DNA from: Panorpa germanica
Lineage: Eukaryota > Arthropoda > Insecta > Mecoptera > Panorpidae
Length of the DNA: 64,000 nucleotides
Assembly: GCA_963678705.1 (NCBI GenBank)
Contig: OY783209.1
Span: forward strand, 4,464,001-4,528,000
Direction of reading: 5' to 3'
Made by a program: the position numbers and the translations under genes. The notes beneath the pieces are model-generated. The model searched no databases. It worked only from the letters and a program-made list of their open reading frames with translations, and was not told where the DNA came from. Shown one piece after another: positions 1 through 12,271 of this stretch. Within the stretch, counting starts at the first letter, position 1; each line of letters starts with the position of its first letter.

Positions 1-795
1 TATGGTAGATAAAATTTATATATAAATAAATAAATACACATTGTATTTCGCTGATAAGATAAGAAATTGAAAATAAACAAAAGGTTACAATTTTAAATAT
101 TACAAATAAGAATAGATTCTATAAATATTGATAATTATTTATTCTATTTAGTTAACAATGTTAAATATTAGATTAAAAGTAACTCAATTCATTTTATAAT
201 GTTTGTATTGCATGATTTATTTAAGTCTTACATGCATAGATGTTAATGACCTATTCTTAATGATTTTACAACGGTAAATAATTTGTTACAAATATGTATA
301 TATCAGTTGAGGACTCTTATTTGCATTTATGTATATTTTACTTTAACAAATATTGTAAATTATACACAAAGTTTTATGTAAAATTAAGTTTTGTTATGTA
401 AAAATTTTACACGAATCTTTTCAGATTATATTAGTAAAAAATGGTATATATTTTGCGCACAGTAATAATCGCAGATATTATCAATAATAAACCCGTTGAT
501 AATTTTAACCGTAACATATAAATTTTTTATTTAATGTATATAAAATAAATGTAAAAATATAATCATAACATTTTCATAGAGATAGTTCCATTGAATACTA
601 AAAGTTTTTATTATTTCTATTACTATTTTTTTTCTCGTTTGGTTTGCTTAGTTAATAATTACAAAAAATAATCTACAGTTGCTTACAAATCAATTAAATG
701 ATGAGTTAGCTTTTTGAGGTGACTATACCATTCAAATATTGTATGTAAATTTCATTTGTATTTTTATGAGCGAAGCAAAGTAAATATTGTATGGT

Positions 796-883
796 CAGGG
801 ATGTAGCTAGAATCGAATTTGAGATAGGACATTCAAAATTTGATGATATTTAAGTTAGAACAAGGGCCCTAACTACGACACTG
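796..883. mobile_element. short hAT-like MITE or solo-end relic
   Basis: The left end reads CAGGGATGTAGCTAG and the reverse complement of the right end reads CAGTGTCGTAGTTAG, giving imperfect inverted ends about 15 bp long around an 88 bp body. CAGNG...GTAACTAG-type ends are common in hAT-derived elements. No convincing 8 bp target duplication is visible, so this is a tentative call. Confidence 0.3.
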
Positions 884-1336
884 ATATACTCTTACCATGT
901 TGCGTAATACAAATCAATTTCTTTAACGAGATTTTGTTTTTGCTATTTTATTTATATTTAATAAAATTATGCAGGCAGTAGCTAGCTTTATAGGTTTTTA
1001 TCGATTCTATAAATATAATACAATACCCAGGGTCTTTCTTTATCAAATGCAAAATCAATTTAACGGTTTTTGCATTACGTCTTATAAGTAAACACGTAAA
1101 CAAACATATTTGCATGCGAGTATAGTTGATTTACATATTAGTAGAAACAGGTGGTATATTTTTACATTTGTAAATATATCCACGTGAATATGTAGATGTT
1201 CATTTTTATATTTTCAAATAAATAACTGGCAGTTTCTTTTAAATAATTGAAAATGATATTTACCTTCATATTTTGTTTAAGTGAAGTGGCCACTCTAATG
1301 TTTACATGTAGTCGTATCGCTTCTAACGTGTTTAAT

Positions 1337-1472
1337 TAGGCCTGTCGCACACTGAAAGCGTATTTAAGCGTATTTTATCTTTACCTATCCGAACTCCCGC
1401 ACACTGCAGGCGACAAAGCCGTCCGAATACGGGCATTACATAGGTCTCATACTGAAAGCGTATGTCAGCGAA
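1337..1472. repeat. two-unit repeat with a TAGGCC...CGCACACTG end
   Basis: The phrase ACTGAAAGCGTAT occurs at 1351 and again at 1451, each followed by a related (T)AGCG segment, so two units are spaced 100 bp apart. The TAGGCCTGTCGCACACTG start looks like a transposon terminus (Harbinger-like by general appearance only). No TSD or coding capacity is visible. Confidence 0.3.
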
Positions 1473-2330
1473 TTTTAACCAAACGAATACACTGGAAAGG
1501 GATATGAAATAGAATGCAATACTCTTTCATAACAGTGGTGTATCGATAAAAATTAAAGTAAAAGTTTGTTCTCATGATAAATTATGTTAACGCAAAACAA
1601 CTTCAATACACCCTACAGTACACAAGTTGATTTGGCGTATTGTCGTATCGGTACTTGGTATGTATGTATGTATTGTGATATGACATGGAAAAAGTGCAAT
1701 GTTAATATTTCAGATATTCATGTAAATTTAATTTCAAGCTTGTTAAAATTATGGTTTTTTTAATATTACTTTGTTAATAACATTAACTGTATGTAAATGT
1801 ACGTTTTTAAGTAAATTAGGTTTTTGAATGTGAAAATGTATAATCAAGCTTTTAAAGATTATAAGAAAAAGATTAAAAATATTAAAACAATTATTACATT
1901 ATTTTTAAAATAGAAATAAAAAATTATTTGAACGTTAAAATCTTGTGATGATTGATTGATAAGAGCCTAGCTCTGTATAAATCCTTTATTCTCCTTTGCT
2001 ATCAAAGTTGTAATAATTTTTTTTTAAAGTGTTATTAAAATGGAATACATACTGTAAACATGTGTTATTTTAGAAACGTGATTATTAGTTAGATAACTTT
2101 GAAAATGATAAAGATCATTTACATATTCAATTCCTGATAAGCTAAATGTTCCAGACACGATCTTTGATAACCCATTAATCTGTGATTAATGGATGCGTAG
2201 TTATGATGCAACCGGGAGAATATACTTTCAAAAATTAATAAAAGCAAAGTTTACCATTAGAATCTCCTGTGTAGTAGAAATAAGGAAAAAAATATTTTTC
2301 ATATATTAGTAGCTGCTTGTTAGCTAAAAG

Positions 2331-2442
2331 ACTGTAACTCATAAACTAATGGTGGGAATGTCTAGAAATTTTGGCACATATCGGTTAAAAGTTAATACTA
2401 ACTAAAAATCATATGGATTTGCCAATAGTACCACCATTTATA
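2331..2442 (+). repeat. dispersed repeat, copy 1 (second copy at 3421)
   Basis: This block of about 110 bp starts ACTGTAACTC and ends ATTTATA. It is repeated in the same orientation at 3421-3529 with moderate divergence; shared pieces include AAATCATATGGATTTG. The two copies lie on either side of the first two visible BNIP3 exons. No inverted ends or coding potential are seen. Confidence 0.55.
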
Positions 2443-2560
2443 CTTAAAAACTTATAAAAAAGAAGCATGAAAAATGACTGAATATTTATTTTTATTTAAA
2501 ACTTTTGTATGAAAGTTATATTATTAAAAAATATTAAAAAGTATATATTTTAATTTTCAG

Positions 2561-5500
2561 TGTCGTCATCTCTTTCAGACTCATGGGTTGAGCTTCCAAG
2601 TGGGACTGCCAGGTCCATTAGTTCTGGACCACATACTCCAGAACGTGTAACTCCTTTACCATTTGCTTCCAGTGAAGAGTATCTTAGATTACTCAGGGAA
2701 GCACAACGAGAATCAAATCAATCTTCTGCAAGAGTTTCACTTGCAAGTTCGCGGCGTGATACGCCTAGAGATAGGTACAGTTGACTATATTGTATTTTAT
2801 TTTTATCTATATCCATGGGCGTCCGCAAATGCAACCTGGGAAATTTTATACGAATGTAATATTTTTATTTGTGTTTATTAATTTTGATCGATTTTTTTTC
2901 TTTATTATAGCCCAAAATCACCACCAAACAGTCCTAACACAGAGCTGTCTACCGAAGATGAACTTAAAGGCGTATATATTAATTATTGGTGCAAGGTAGG
3001 CCTATTTTAATACATAATATGATGAGAATATCTTAATTTCTATAAAGCTGTGCTATATATTGTATATTGATAAAGTTGGCTACTAGATAGTAGAGATATC
3101 TTTCATTCATGTAATATTTTACTACAGCAAAACCTAGTAATATTTAATCCAAAAGAGATTATTTTAAAGCCTTTAATCCTTAAAAAGTCTAATGCTCCAA
3201 ATTTATTACTAGTTTTTTTTTTTAATTATTTAAAATCGGTTTCGTAGAAAGTATGATTTATTATGTTAGATAAATATGAAATACTGCTCTGTTTAGAGGG
3301 TCAGCCTATATATTTGTCCTCTGTGTGACCGAGATAATTAGGTCGAAGTCTCAAACACTCGCCGCTATTGAATAATACTTGTCCATCCATTGCCTTGCTT
3401 GAACGGTAACCGTAGTAACTACTGTAACTCGTAAACTAATGGTCGTAATGTTAAGAAATTTTGACACATATCGTTTCAAGATTGGTATCTTAAAATCATA
3501 TGGATTTGTCGATAGTGGCGCCATTTATAGAGTGCTGAGACTCTCACGAGAGAAAAAAGTTAGCAAGACGAAAAACGTGTTAACTATTATGACGATTATT
3601 GATATACAATGATTAATGGATCGTATGTTTATTGATTTAACTTTACGTTAAAATACGTCACTTGGCAAACGATCCTAAATGTGACGTCTATGTTATTTTT
3701 TTGAGGATATGATATTTATCTTTACAGAAATACTGTAAAATAGAAAGGATTGGTTTTTAATATCACTAAAGAAAGTTTATTTTCATTTTGATGATGTTTT
3801 AATCAAAACATTAAAGACAAATTATTCCTTATAGTGATAGAAAGAGAAACATTTTCCGAATTCAGATCCATAAATCTCAACCATGAATACGTATTGCATA
3901 TTGAAAAATGTGATGGTGTCTAGTAGATTTGCAGATTACGATTTTAAGGAGATAAAGCATCTATAATAATCGATAATTAAAAGAAAGGATATCGATCCTG
4001 CCAGGATTCGAACCTGGAATCTTCTGATCCGTAGTCAGACGCGTTATCCGTTGCGCCACAGGACCTTGTTAACATTGAAACATGTTTCTTTTTTGCCGTA
4101 GAATTTATATAAAACCTGTTTACTAAGTATATTTAAAATAGAAAACAAGAATTTATATGGATTGTAGTTTTTTCTTTTAGAATTATTTTATTTTCTTCTT
4201 TAATTCACCTTTTTTTATATAACAAACCCTGCAGAACAAAAATAAACACAGAATAGAGTTTTACAGTCACAATGATTTACAAATTTAAAATAAACAAAAA
4301 GCTGGGTATACTATTTCAAATATATCTTTGTGTTCTCTGTTGATTACTAATTTATTTTTTTCTAACATTAGTATCATGTTGTAAAATTTATCCTAGACTG
4401 TACTGTGGTCGGTCACCCTAAACCAGTGGTTGGCAATATTTTAATTATAAGAGCATATTCACTGACAACAAAGCATTGGTTTTGTATTAGATTATTATTT
4501 AACAAATCATATTAGAAGACATAATCACAGCTAGATAGACGTACCGAATGAGAATGCAACTGTGTTGTTAGTGAGAGAACGCACAAGCTCGAATGAAAAA
4601 TAACTGATTTGAAATTGGTTTTGAGCGACTGTGTTTCTAGGTCGCAGGGCAATTACGTTGCATGCTTTTGATGGTGAACATCATGAGCAGAGATGTGCAG
4701 AAATACTTTTCAAAAGTATACATACAAATACCTTAAAATACGACACAAAAAAATCCCCTATTATGCTATTGTTAAAAATTCTATAGTCATGAAACATGGC
4801 TCGACATGGCTCGTTTTTCGTTTTCGTTGGAAACTTCGTTGCGTGGCTAGTTTGCAATCAGTCGACCCGTGTGCAGACGGCCTTACAGTCATCTTCAGCT
4901 TCACGTTAAATGCAGCTACGGACGTCGGGAGGAGGTTGCAATAAAAGAAAAACGCAGAAAAAGATTATGAAATATAATTTCTATTTTGTTAAAGTCACTG
5001 TTGGAATAAAAACTTCAGGCGTCCAGATTGTTGTCTAAGTTTGTTCAACCTTTTGCTAATGAATTCAGTATCCTCCTCTACCCCATTCCCATGAACATTG
5101 AGCGTGTACCTCCCTAATAGTAATCCCTCTGGCGCATATGAATGTAGGTAATTTCATAGTATTTGTTGATGATATTTTCATCCATTACTTAATCAGCTAA
5201 AAATAAAATACAGAGAAATCTTGTTTATTTCTAAAATACATAAATATCAACAAAATTGCGATAATCGCTTCAAAAAAGTCAAAAATAAATATGTATAGTT
5301 TCGCAAGCTTCTTTTCTATGAATCAGTAATGTTGTCAAGCCCTGCTTTTCATTAATACTATGTACGTGGTGCCAGTCTTGCACGACCACAGGCCTTTAAT
5401 GGCAGCTAAACAGTTTTGGACATGCGCCAGTATGTCTGAACATCTGCTCGTATGATGTTTATTTTATATCCATCTAAACTATATTCACATGTTCAACCAG

Positions 5501-8500
5501 ATTTTCGATTAAGATGATGTTCTGGTCCATTCTTTTACAAAATTTGTTCACTACTGGTGTGAATTTAGGTTATGTAAACGCAGAATGATTATCCTACAAC
5601 TAGAAATTAAATCAACTTGATGACACGTTTTGTAGTCTTTGTTTATATAACAGAGATTGGTTTACTTCCACGATTTCTGTACTTGTTGATTATATTTGGA
5701 AAAAAATGTGGTAGAGAAGTGCGCGCGGACAATAGCAAAACTAAGAAATCTTAATCTGAGTTAGGCCCCCCGCATACGAGTCGACTGATTGCAAACTAGT
5801 CAAACAGGGGATTTTATTGTGTCACATTTGTATGTATGTATGTATTTAAATACTTTTGAATAGTATTTGTGCATCTCTGTTTATGATGTCACCATCAAAA
5901 GCATGCAACAACATGCAATCAAGTTTGGCCCTGCGACCGAGGAACAGAGTCGTTGAATACGTACTCCATACCAGTTTAGTTTCGTTCGTGCCGTGTGTTT
6001 TCTTTCACTCGTATACACGTTCGTTTTCTTACTAACAACACAGTTCCATTCTCATTCGGTTCGGGCAGATTCGGGGCTAAGGTTTGTAATCAGTCGCCTC
6101 ATGAACGGACGCCATTAGGTTGACGAGAAAATCAAAATTACAAAATTTAAATAGATATTTTTCCGTCAATTTTTTTTTATAAATATTTAAAAACATAACT
6201 CTTATATTTGTTTAGTAATGATTGGAAATATTTAATTACATATGATTTATTAACGCTTATTAGAAAGTCGCTTCCGAAAATTAAAATTCGAGTTAAGTAT
6301 ACGTAAAGTTAAGTTAAGTTATATGTAATAGTGTATCCTCCATCTGATTCAATACTGAGATAACTCATAAATGCACCCAAACAAAATTATAATGCACACA
6401 ACGGTCGGGTCGGTACGTATGGATCCGGAACGGATTTCAACATTGTATTCAAAGATATTTGGTAATGAATTAGATGTTTAGATTTACTTTGATCGTGTTC
6501 AATTAACTTAAAAGCATTAAAAAAATGTAAATGTAGTGTAAATAATTATCCAATTGTTTATTTAACATAAGTTTTTAGATTACCAATCGTAGATCACTAA
6601 GAAATTTGATCAAAAACGCATATCTTAGTTTATGACATTATTTATTTACATTTTATTTTGCCATATCAGTATCCATCCAGCATCCCAGGTACACGAGGGT
6701 CTCAGGTAGTTTCTTTTATTATTATTGCGTCATTATTTAAAAATAGCTCATTTTTAAGAGAAATTTTGTTTGCATGTTTCTAAAAGTTATATTCAATCTG
6801 ACTTGCGATATTGTACTAAACAACACGAGTGCGAAAGAGACGGAATGATGTTACCCTAAAATGGCTTCGCACCCCAAGTAAAATTCAGAATCATTGTTAC
6901 CTGCTTACTTTGATATTAAAGTCAATATGTATGTTAAACCAGAGCCGCACTAGAACATAAAATAAACGTCCTACAAAAGTATCTACAGTGTAACAAACGC
7001 TGTCTGACGTCATTTTATCATATTGGGATAGGTCATTTGACAGCTGTTGTGTTTAAAATCATTATTTATGAAAAGTAAATTGTCCAGTAATAAACACTTA
7101 TCAGCAGAAATTTTATACGAAATATAATGTCTGTATTTAAATAATATCTTAAACGGTTTTGTGAATCAGGTTTGCCTCAACTTTGATATTGTACAAGGTA
7201 ATCTTGACAACTGCGCAGACTAAGGTGGGTCCCATTCAAACCAAGGCTAACCTTGTTTACAAACACGTTTATTTCATGAATAATATTTGCAAGCCATTTA
7301 CAATTAATAAAGTATACAAATATAAAAAATAATATTTAGATTTTAAAAATATATCGAAATATTTGATGGTGTTAGATTTGAAATAGGATTGGGCAATTAT
7401 GGTGGGCCGTAAATCTATATATTTTTTTTATTTATAGACTTAATATCCTTTAAAAACAGTCATGTAGCATTTATGTATAATTTACGTCTAAACTCATAGT
7501 AAAATCAACCTTATGAATTACATATTATTACTTAATATCTCAAATTTAAATTTTCTCGTGGATTTAACTTTACAAAATATCTATTTACAAACATATTTTA
7601 TATTCTAAACTCGCCTAAACATCTCTTGTAGTGATAACACTTTAAAAACTAAATTATTCAGAGTTCTTTGTTTTGAAAACATAATAGAAGTCTAAAAATG
7701 ACTTTATAAAAAATGTCCTCCAGACACTGAAGACAAATTTATATGTATATTTAAAACATTCACTGATTACTCATGCACACTGTGAGTTAAAGTAGAGTTG
7801 TCAATATTATATCTATATTTCGAACTTAATTATCGATGGTAAATGGTGTAAGTATTATTTTTCAATGGCTTTAACATACATACGTGTCTCTACCTTATTT
7901 TATTACAATTTCTTTTTACAATAATATTTGTAATTATATAATATGAGTCACAACAAAAATTGATACACTTACTCCTCGACTTCGTTTACGTAAATCATAC
8001 ATAAATATTACATATTCTTAGAAGCGAATTAGAAATGTTTATTACATAAGTGTGGAGTGCATAGTAAATACATAAACTTTCTATAAATATTCTTGGATTA
8101 TTTGAATTTTCTTTTTAAATGAGTACAAATAATATTCAACACTCTTTGACTTATACGGTTTTTTAACTTGCGTAGAAATCGTTGCATGCAATTAATCGCA
8201 TTAATTAGTATTTAGTTAAAGGACTACACTATTAAGGACCTAAAATAAATTAAGAAATCAATATTTTTATTGTTGTTCTCTTAAAAAAGCGTTAAAATCG
8301 CCATTTGTTCCAATCGTTTCCCATCTACATTTTATCAACATTTTATAGGACATAATCTATACAATTTATAATTTTCTATTTTATCAGCTTATTTCATTTA
8401 TTCTATTTAAATTCTTCAATCTATGCTTCTTTCCATTATCCATCTTTTTCTATTTCAACTGCATAACAATCTGATACATCGCTTCCACTATGATGACACC

Positions 8501-11500
8501 CATTGCATTCTCTGGTTCTTTCTTCTATTAGCATTTTTTTTTCTTTGTCTAATATTGTATACTTCTACTCTTCTGTTCTTTCAACTATAATTCCTTTCTT
8601 TTTATAAACCAGTTTTCCTTCTTTTTCGTTTTTATTCCTCTGTCTATTTTCTTTATCGATTATTTCTTTTTGTTATCGTGTTTTCTTTGTTCATATTCAT
8701 GATTATGGTTGCACATAACCAATTAAATCTGATTGTTACCAAACCCAGATAATATAACACTGGCCCGGGAATCGAGCCCGGAGACATAGTAGTCAGAGTC
8801 AAGCATCAATGCTCTCGACTACTTGTGTCGTCACATATGACGTTATTTTTATCAATAGCACACGATAATATTCATTTTATAATAGAAACCAATGGTAAGT
8901 TTTAATTTAAAGTTAAAAAAAGAAACATTTTTTCTTGAGTAGAAAACGCCATTACATAATTATCCAAGAAACAAACCAATAAATTCTTTTTGGGCAACCT
9001 CGTACCAAACAAGCTAACTAGAAGAAAAATATCAACTATTTCTTGTCATAATATCACGAAGGTCTGGTTCCTTTCCTAATTTTCTAACTAGAAAGAAAAA
9101 TAGAAAGATGGATTATGAATTAAGTAATATTTTTATAATCGATGTTTTCTAGACGATAGTATTTATATTTGTGACACCACTACTGCGTTTTACCGAGGTT
9201 CCCCATAAGGCAATAGCATGTATAGTCATATTCTGATGTTACAATCGTCAGAAGGTTACATGAGGTCGCCTCGTGCAGTGCATACTTTTTATTTTATTTT
9301 CGTACTGTTGCCTAGCAATCATAAAAAAGTTCATTACTATTATTTAAATTATAGAGTACTACACATAGAATGATAAAGAGTATTTTAAATTGCATGAATA
9401 GTGTCTGTATGCTTTTAGAGTCACGTAGCATTCAAATAGAATTGGTTGAAATCTAAATTGATTAATTATAAATGACATATAAATGTCTTGAACTATTGAA
9501 ATGATAACGCTGTTGAAATTTGTCAACTATTTAAAATTGCGCTATAATAGAATGTCCTCATTTTTTTAATAGAATTCAATAGAGTATTCTAATTTCTATT
9601 TCTTTATTTGAAAATCTATTTTCAAAATCTCTCTGTAGCAAAGTTTCTAAATGGGTTCATAACGTTTGATTTCTAATAAGTTACATTATTACTGTAATAA
9701 GTGTTGCCTGTATTGCAGGCGCTATAACACTGATTATTTTCTTATCTTCTGGTGAAGTTTTAAAATCATTTTTGTAGAAGCTAGAGATTATCAAATCCCA
9801 TTTAATGGCACTTCAAAGAATAAAATAAAATAATCAGTTTTCATTTTTGTTTTATAATTAGTTTAATGTCAAGTCCCCTAATCTGACCCTGATGATTGTT
9901 GACACAACATTTACGATTGTCGGGTCAGTTACACATAAATATTTATAAAACACAATGTATGACAAAGAAAACAAATATGTATAATACATATAATATAACC
10001 CATTAGTATCTTTAACGATATATTATTTTTCTGTTCGCGCATTTTAAAAACAGTAAACAACTTGGAATTATAATGTTGTTTTTAAGTTAGCAACATTATA
10101 AATATTTTTCATAAAATGTTATTGTTATTAATGATATGTTAATAGTATGAAAGACTACTTGTCTGCTTCAAAAATAATAAAAATCACTTACATAAAATAT
10201 ATTATGTCTAGAATGGATGTAAATCTTACATAATAATTGTTTTTTTAATTTATAATGTAATAACAGATTTTAACATGAATATTTTATAATGCTATTACTC
10301 CGTTCTCCATGAACCATATAATGTAGACATTTTATTTTAATATCTTTGTCTACGAAATCTAGGGAGAACGTAGTAGGATTACCTTTTAAAATATTTACAG
10401 GCTTTTACTTTATGTATGTAAATAGTTATATAAACAGGGTTCACAAAATTGGACAAGTGCGCTGTATTGACAAACAGCCACTTAACTCTGAGATATATTT
10501 TAAGCCATTGTCATTATTTCATTTTAATTCTGAGGGTTCTCTAAATTAATAGTCCTTATAGTCTTAATTAATAGTCTTAATTAATAATTATATAACTAAC
10601 ATTTATTAATAATCAATTTCTCTCCAATGCCTAAATCCTCAGTGTTCTGTCCAACCGTTGCTGTCAGATACATCAGAATATAAATGATGTTATGGTCAGC
10701 TCTAGGTTGAAGTCACAATGATGTACTGGGAGTATTCACGTGCTAAATAGGTCTAACACAATTCAGTGTTAATTTTTGAAGTTATCTTTGAATGACCTTT
10801 GCAATGATAGGCAAATTGGAAAATTCCTCATCGCACCCCGCATTTTAGGTAGACAGCAATTTCCTTTATTCATGTGAAAACGTTAATTGAAGAGCTTTCA
10901 TTCGGCCGCCATCTTTAAAATATCGTTCTAATCATCTTTTTTGTTTATCTTGAAAAATATACCTCCCATAAAAATTTTGTAATATGCTTTTTTGTAGATA
11001 ATAATACTATCGACAACTTTCATCATAACTTTTTGATGTGACTTTTAAAATAAAAACGTTATAAATAAAAATAAATCTAAAAATAGAATAAACTAATGAT
11101 GAAATAGAAAGATGGCTGCTTTTACAACGAATTTCCCAGACTAATAGATAATATTAATTTTACCTTTGTTTTATATTGGCTGTTATTTTCTTTAATGTAA
11201 AGTTTACATGCCATAATGGATTTAATAATATACTCGTATTAATAACCATTATCCGAGCAGATGTAAATAAATAAATTTTATTTTAATGATATGTACGTAC
11301 ATAAAAGGTTGAGTACCTCTAGTCTGTAATTTTCCAGACTTTGTAAATATACCCCTTCTACGTGTCGGGCGAAAACCCCTACCTCTGGGAGTCTGCGACA
11401 ACTACCACTTGTCGCAACTTTAGTTTACTGTCTTGTGTCCTTGACCTTGTCTACAATGCAAATCAATATTTATTGAGTTTAGTTGTGGTAGGCAAGGGTT

Positions 11501-12271
11501 ATTTAAAAAAAAGAGAAGATAGTATACATGTCTACGTGCAACGTAGCGTCTGGCTACGGTTCAAGTTAAACTATGTATTTAGGTGTAGTACGTTTTATTG
11601 ATTTTTATTTTTTGTTTCAGGAGGGTGAAGTAATGAATGTTCATACAAATTCTGACTGGATTTGGGAATGGAGTTCTCGACCAGACCAAGCGCCACCAAA
11701 GTAAGGATAAAATTGATTATACACCTCAATAGATAAGATAAAATAATTCGTCATAAATAAGCAACAACTCCATTTTATACTTGTAGTACATTGGCCATAA
11801 AAACAGATGGCGGTAGTAGTATCATTGATGGGTAATTAAATATATAGAAAATAAATAAATAAATAATTTTATTGTTTCAGAGACTGGAAGTTTAAACACC
11901 CTAAACGCAAGGCATATAGTATCCGACACGCCAAATTTGGAAAGTCCTCACTCTTTTCCAAAGAGGTTTTATATACTCTGGTGTTAACCAATTTTTTGTC
12001 ATTGCTGATTGGAACTGGTGTTGGGTAAGTTAAAAGAAAATGTATAGCTACCTTAAAAAGTGGCTAAGAGTTGTGAAACAGCGTTTATATACTAGCCCTG
12101 GAGTTAGTTCTTAACTCAGCATCGTAAATAGGCAACCGTTATATAAATTTCATTAAAAATAATAATACTAACTCAAGAACCTCTTTAAGATTGTTTTTAA
12201 CTAAGGTTTTTGTTTACAGGGTATGGCTGTCTAGAAGGGGAATGCTTTTGCCCCAAATTTCATTGGACTAA
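2561..12271 (+). CDS. BNIP3: BNIP3-type mitophagy receptor / BCL2-interacting protein
   Basis: Outer-mitochondrial-membrane, tail-anchored receptor that links damaged mitochondria to Atg8/LC3. The coding exons are 2561-2774, 2911-2995, 11621-11700, 11881-12024 and 12220-12271; all junctions are GT-AG and phases close, giving about 190 residues plus stop (human BNIP3 is about 194-259). Near the N-terminus SWVEL is the LC3-interacting WxxL motif, preceded by acidic or polar residues. LRLLREAQRES is the conserved BH3-like region. NSDWIWEWSSRP followed by FKHPKR is the family hallmark before the membrane helix. The C-terminal helix carries GTGVG, the glycine motif used for dimerisation, then a short RRG tail. 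The first visible exon begins with TG, so the initiating A, or a longer N-terminus, must lie in an undetected upstream exon. AATAAA sites at 12892 and 13431 are candidate poly(A) signals. Identity is secure; only the first exon is missing. Confidence 0.93.
3421..3529 (+). repeat. dispersed repeat, copy 2 (first copy at 2331)
   Basis: Second copy of the ACTGTAACTC...CCATTTATA block, in the same orientation as the copy at 2331-2442, inside the long BNIP3 intron. The bases just upstream (about 3298-3400) look like separate repeat material with a tRNA-promoter-like flavour that I could not assign. Confidence 0.5.
3993..4065 (-). tRNA. tRNA-Arg (anticodon ACG)
   Basis: Read on the minus strand this is a complete 73 nt cloverleaf with no intron. 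The acceptor stem pairs GGTCCTG with CAGGATC (one G-U pair), followed by discriminator G. The D-arm contains GGCGCAACGGATAACGC. The anticodon arm TCTGA-CTACGGA-TCAGA places ACG in the loop. The T-arm contains GGTTCGAATCC (B box). A pyrimidine-rich run ending TTTT follows the 3' end on the minus strand and would terminate RNA polymerase III. It sits antisense inside the long BNIP3 intron. The gene looks intact and is very probably functional. Confidence 0.96.
4541..4886 (-). mobile_element. TAGGCC-ended MITE, truncated copy
   Basis: This block is the reverse complement of most of the element at 5762-6117. Shared signatures are GAATGAGAATG, CTGTGTTGTTAGT, GCATGCTTTTGATGGTG and TTTGCAATCAGTCGAC. 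It lacks the outermost bases of one terminus. Together with the copy at 5762 it forms a long inverted repeat with arms of about 340 bp and a loop of about 0.9 kb. No coding capacity. Confidence 0.6.
5762..6117 (+). mobile_element. TAGGCC-ended MITE, near-complete copy
   Basis: An element of about 355 bp. One end reads TAGGCCCCCCGCATACGAG then CGACTGATTGCAAAC; the other end, reverse-complemented, reads TAATGGCGTCCGTTCATGAG then CGACTGATTACAAACC, so both ends share the inverted CGACTGATTNCAAAC block. It is related to 4541-4886 (inverted) and to a fragment at about 43530-43682. Non-autonomous; superfamily not determined. Confidence 0.55.
8695..8835 (-). mobile_element. tRNA-derived SINE fragment
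   Basis: On the minus strand the block carries a tRNA-like head: GAGAGCATTGATGCTTGACTC resembles an A-box/anticodon region, and GGGCTCGATTCCCGGGCC is a B-box-like T-arm. An unrelated AT-rich body follows. It cannot fold as a proper tRNA because the acceptor ends do not pair. A tRNA-derived SINE is the simplest reading; a decayed tRNA pseudogene is the alternative. Confidence 0.45.

Larger units (their letters stand above)
1..2560. other. AT-rich sequence upstream of the first detected BNIP3 exon
   Basis: I see no coding exon here. The stretch should hold the BNIP3 promoter and the missing first exon, but no ATG followed by a donor stands out. It contains a short hAT-like palindrome (796-883), a tandem-like repeat (1337-1472) and one copy of a dispersed repeat (2331-2442). 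The last 20 bases form the polypyrimidine tract and AG acceptor of the first visible BNIP3 exon. Confidence 0.5.
4066..11620. other. remainder of the long BNIP3 intron
   Basis: No exon is recognised in this 7.5 kb of AT-rich DNA. It holds two copies of a TAGGCC-ended MITE (4541-4886, 5762-6117) and a tRNA-derived SINE (about 8695-8835). Short reading frames such as 10346-10549 have no recognisable domain and biased AT-rich codons, and I regard them as chance. Confidence 0.5.

Noticed and set aside
3123-3160. AGCAAAACCTAGTAATATTTAATCC, with a similar phrase near 14396, resembling a pogo/Tigger end
   Set aside because: No inverted partner end found for either site and the match to a pogo terminus is short.
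8760-8832. Possible functional tRNA gene on the minus strand
   Set aside because: B-box-like T-arm only; acceptor stem and anticodon arm do not pair properly, so it was scored as SINE material.
10346-10549. 67-codon plus-strand frame in the BNIP3 intron
   Set aside because: AT-driven composition, no domain, no flanking splice logic; compatible with chance in AT-rich DNA.
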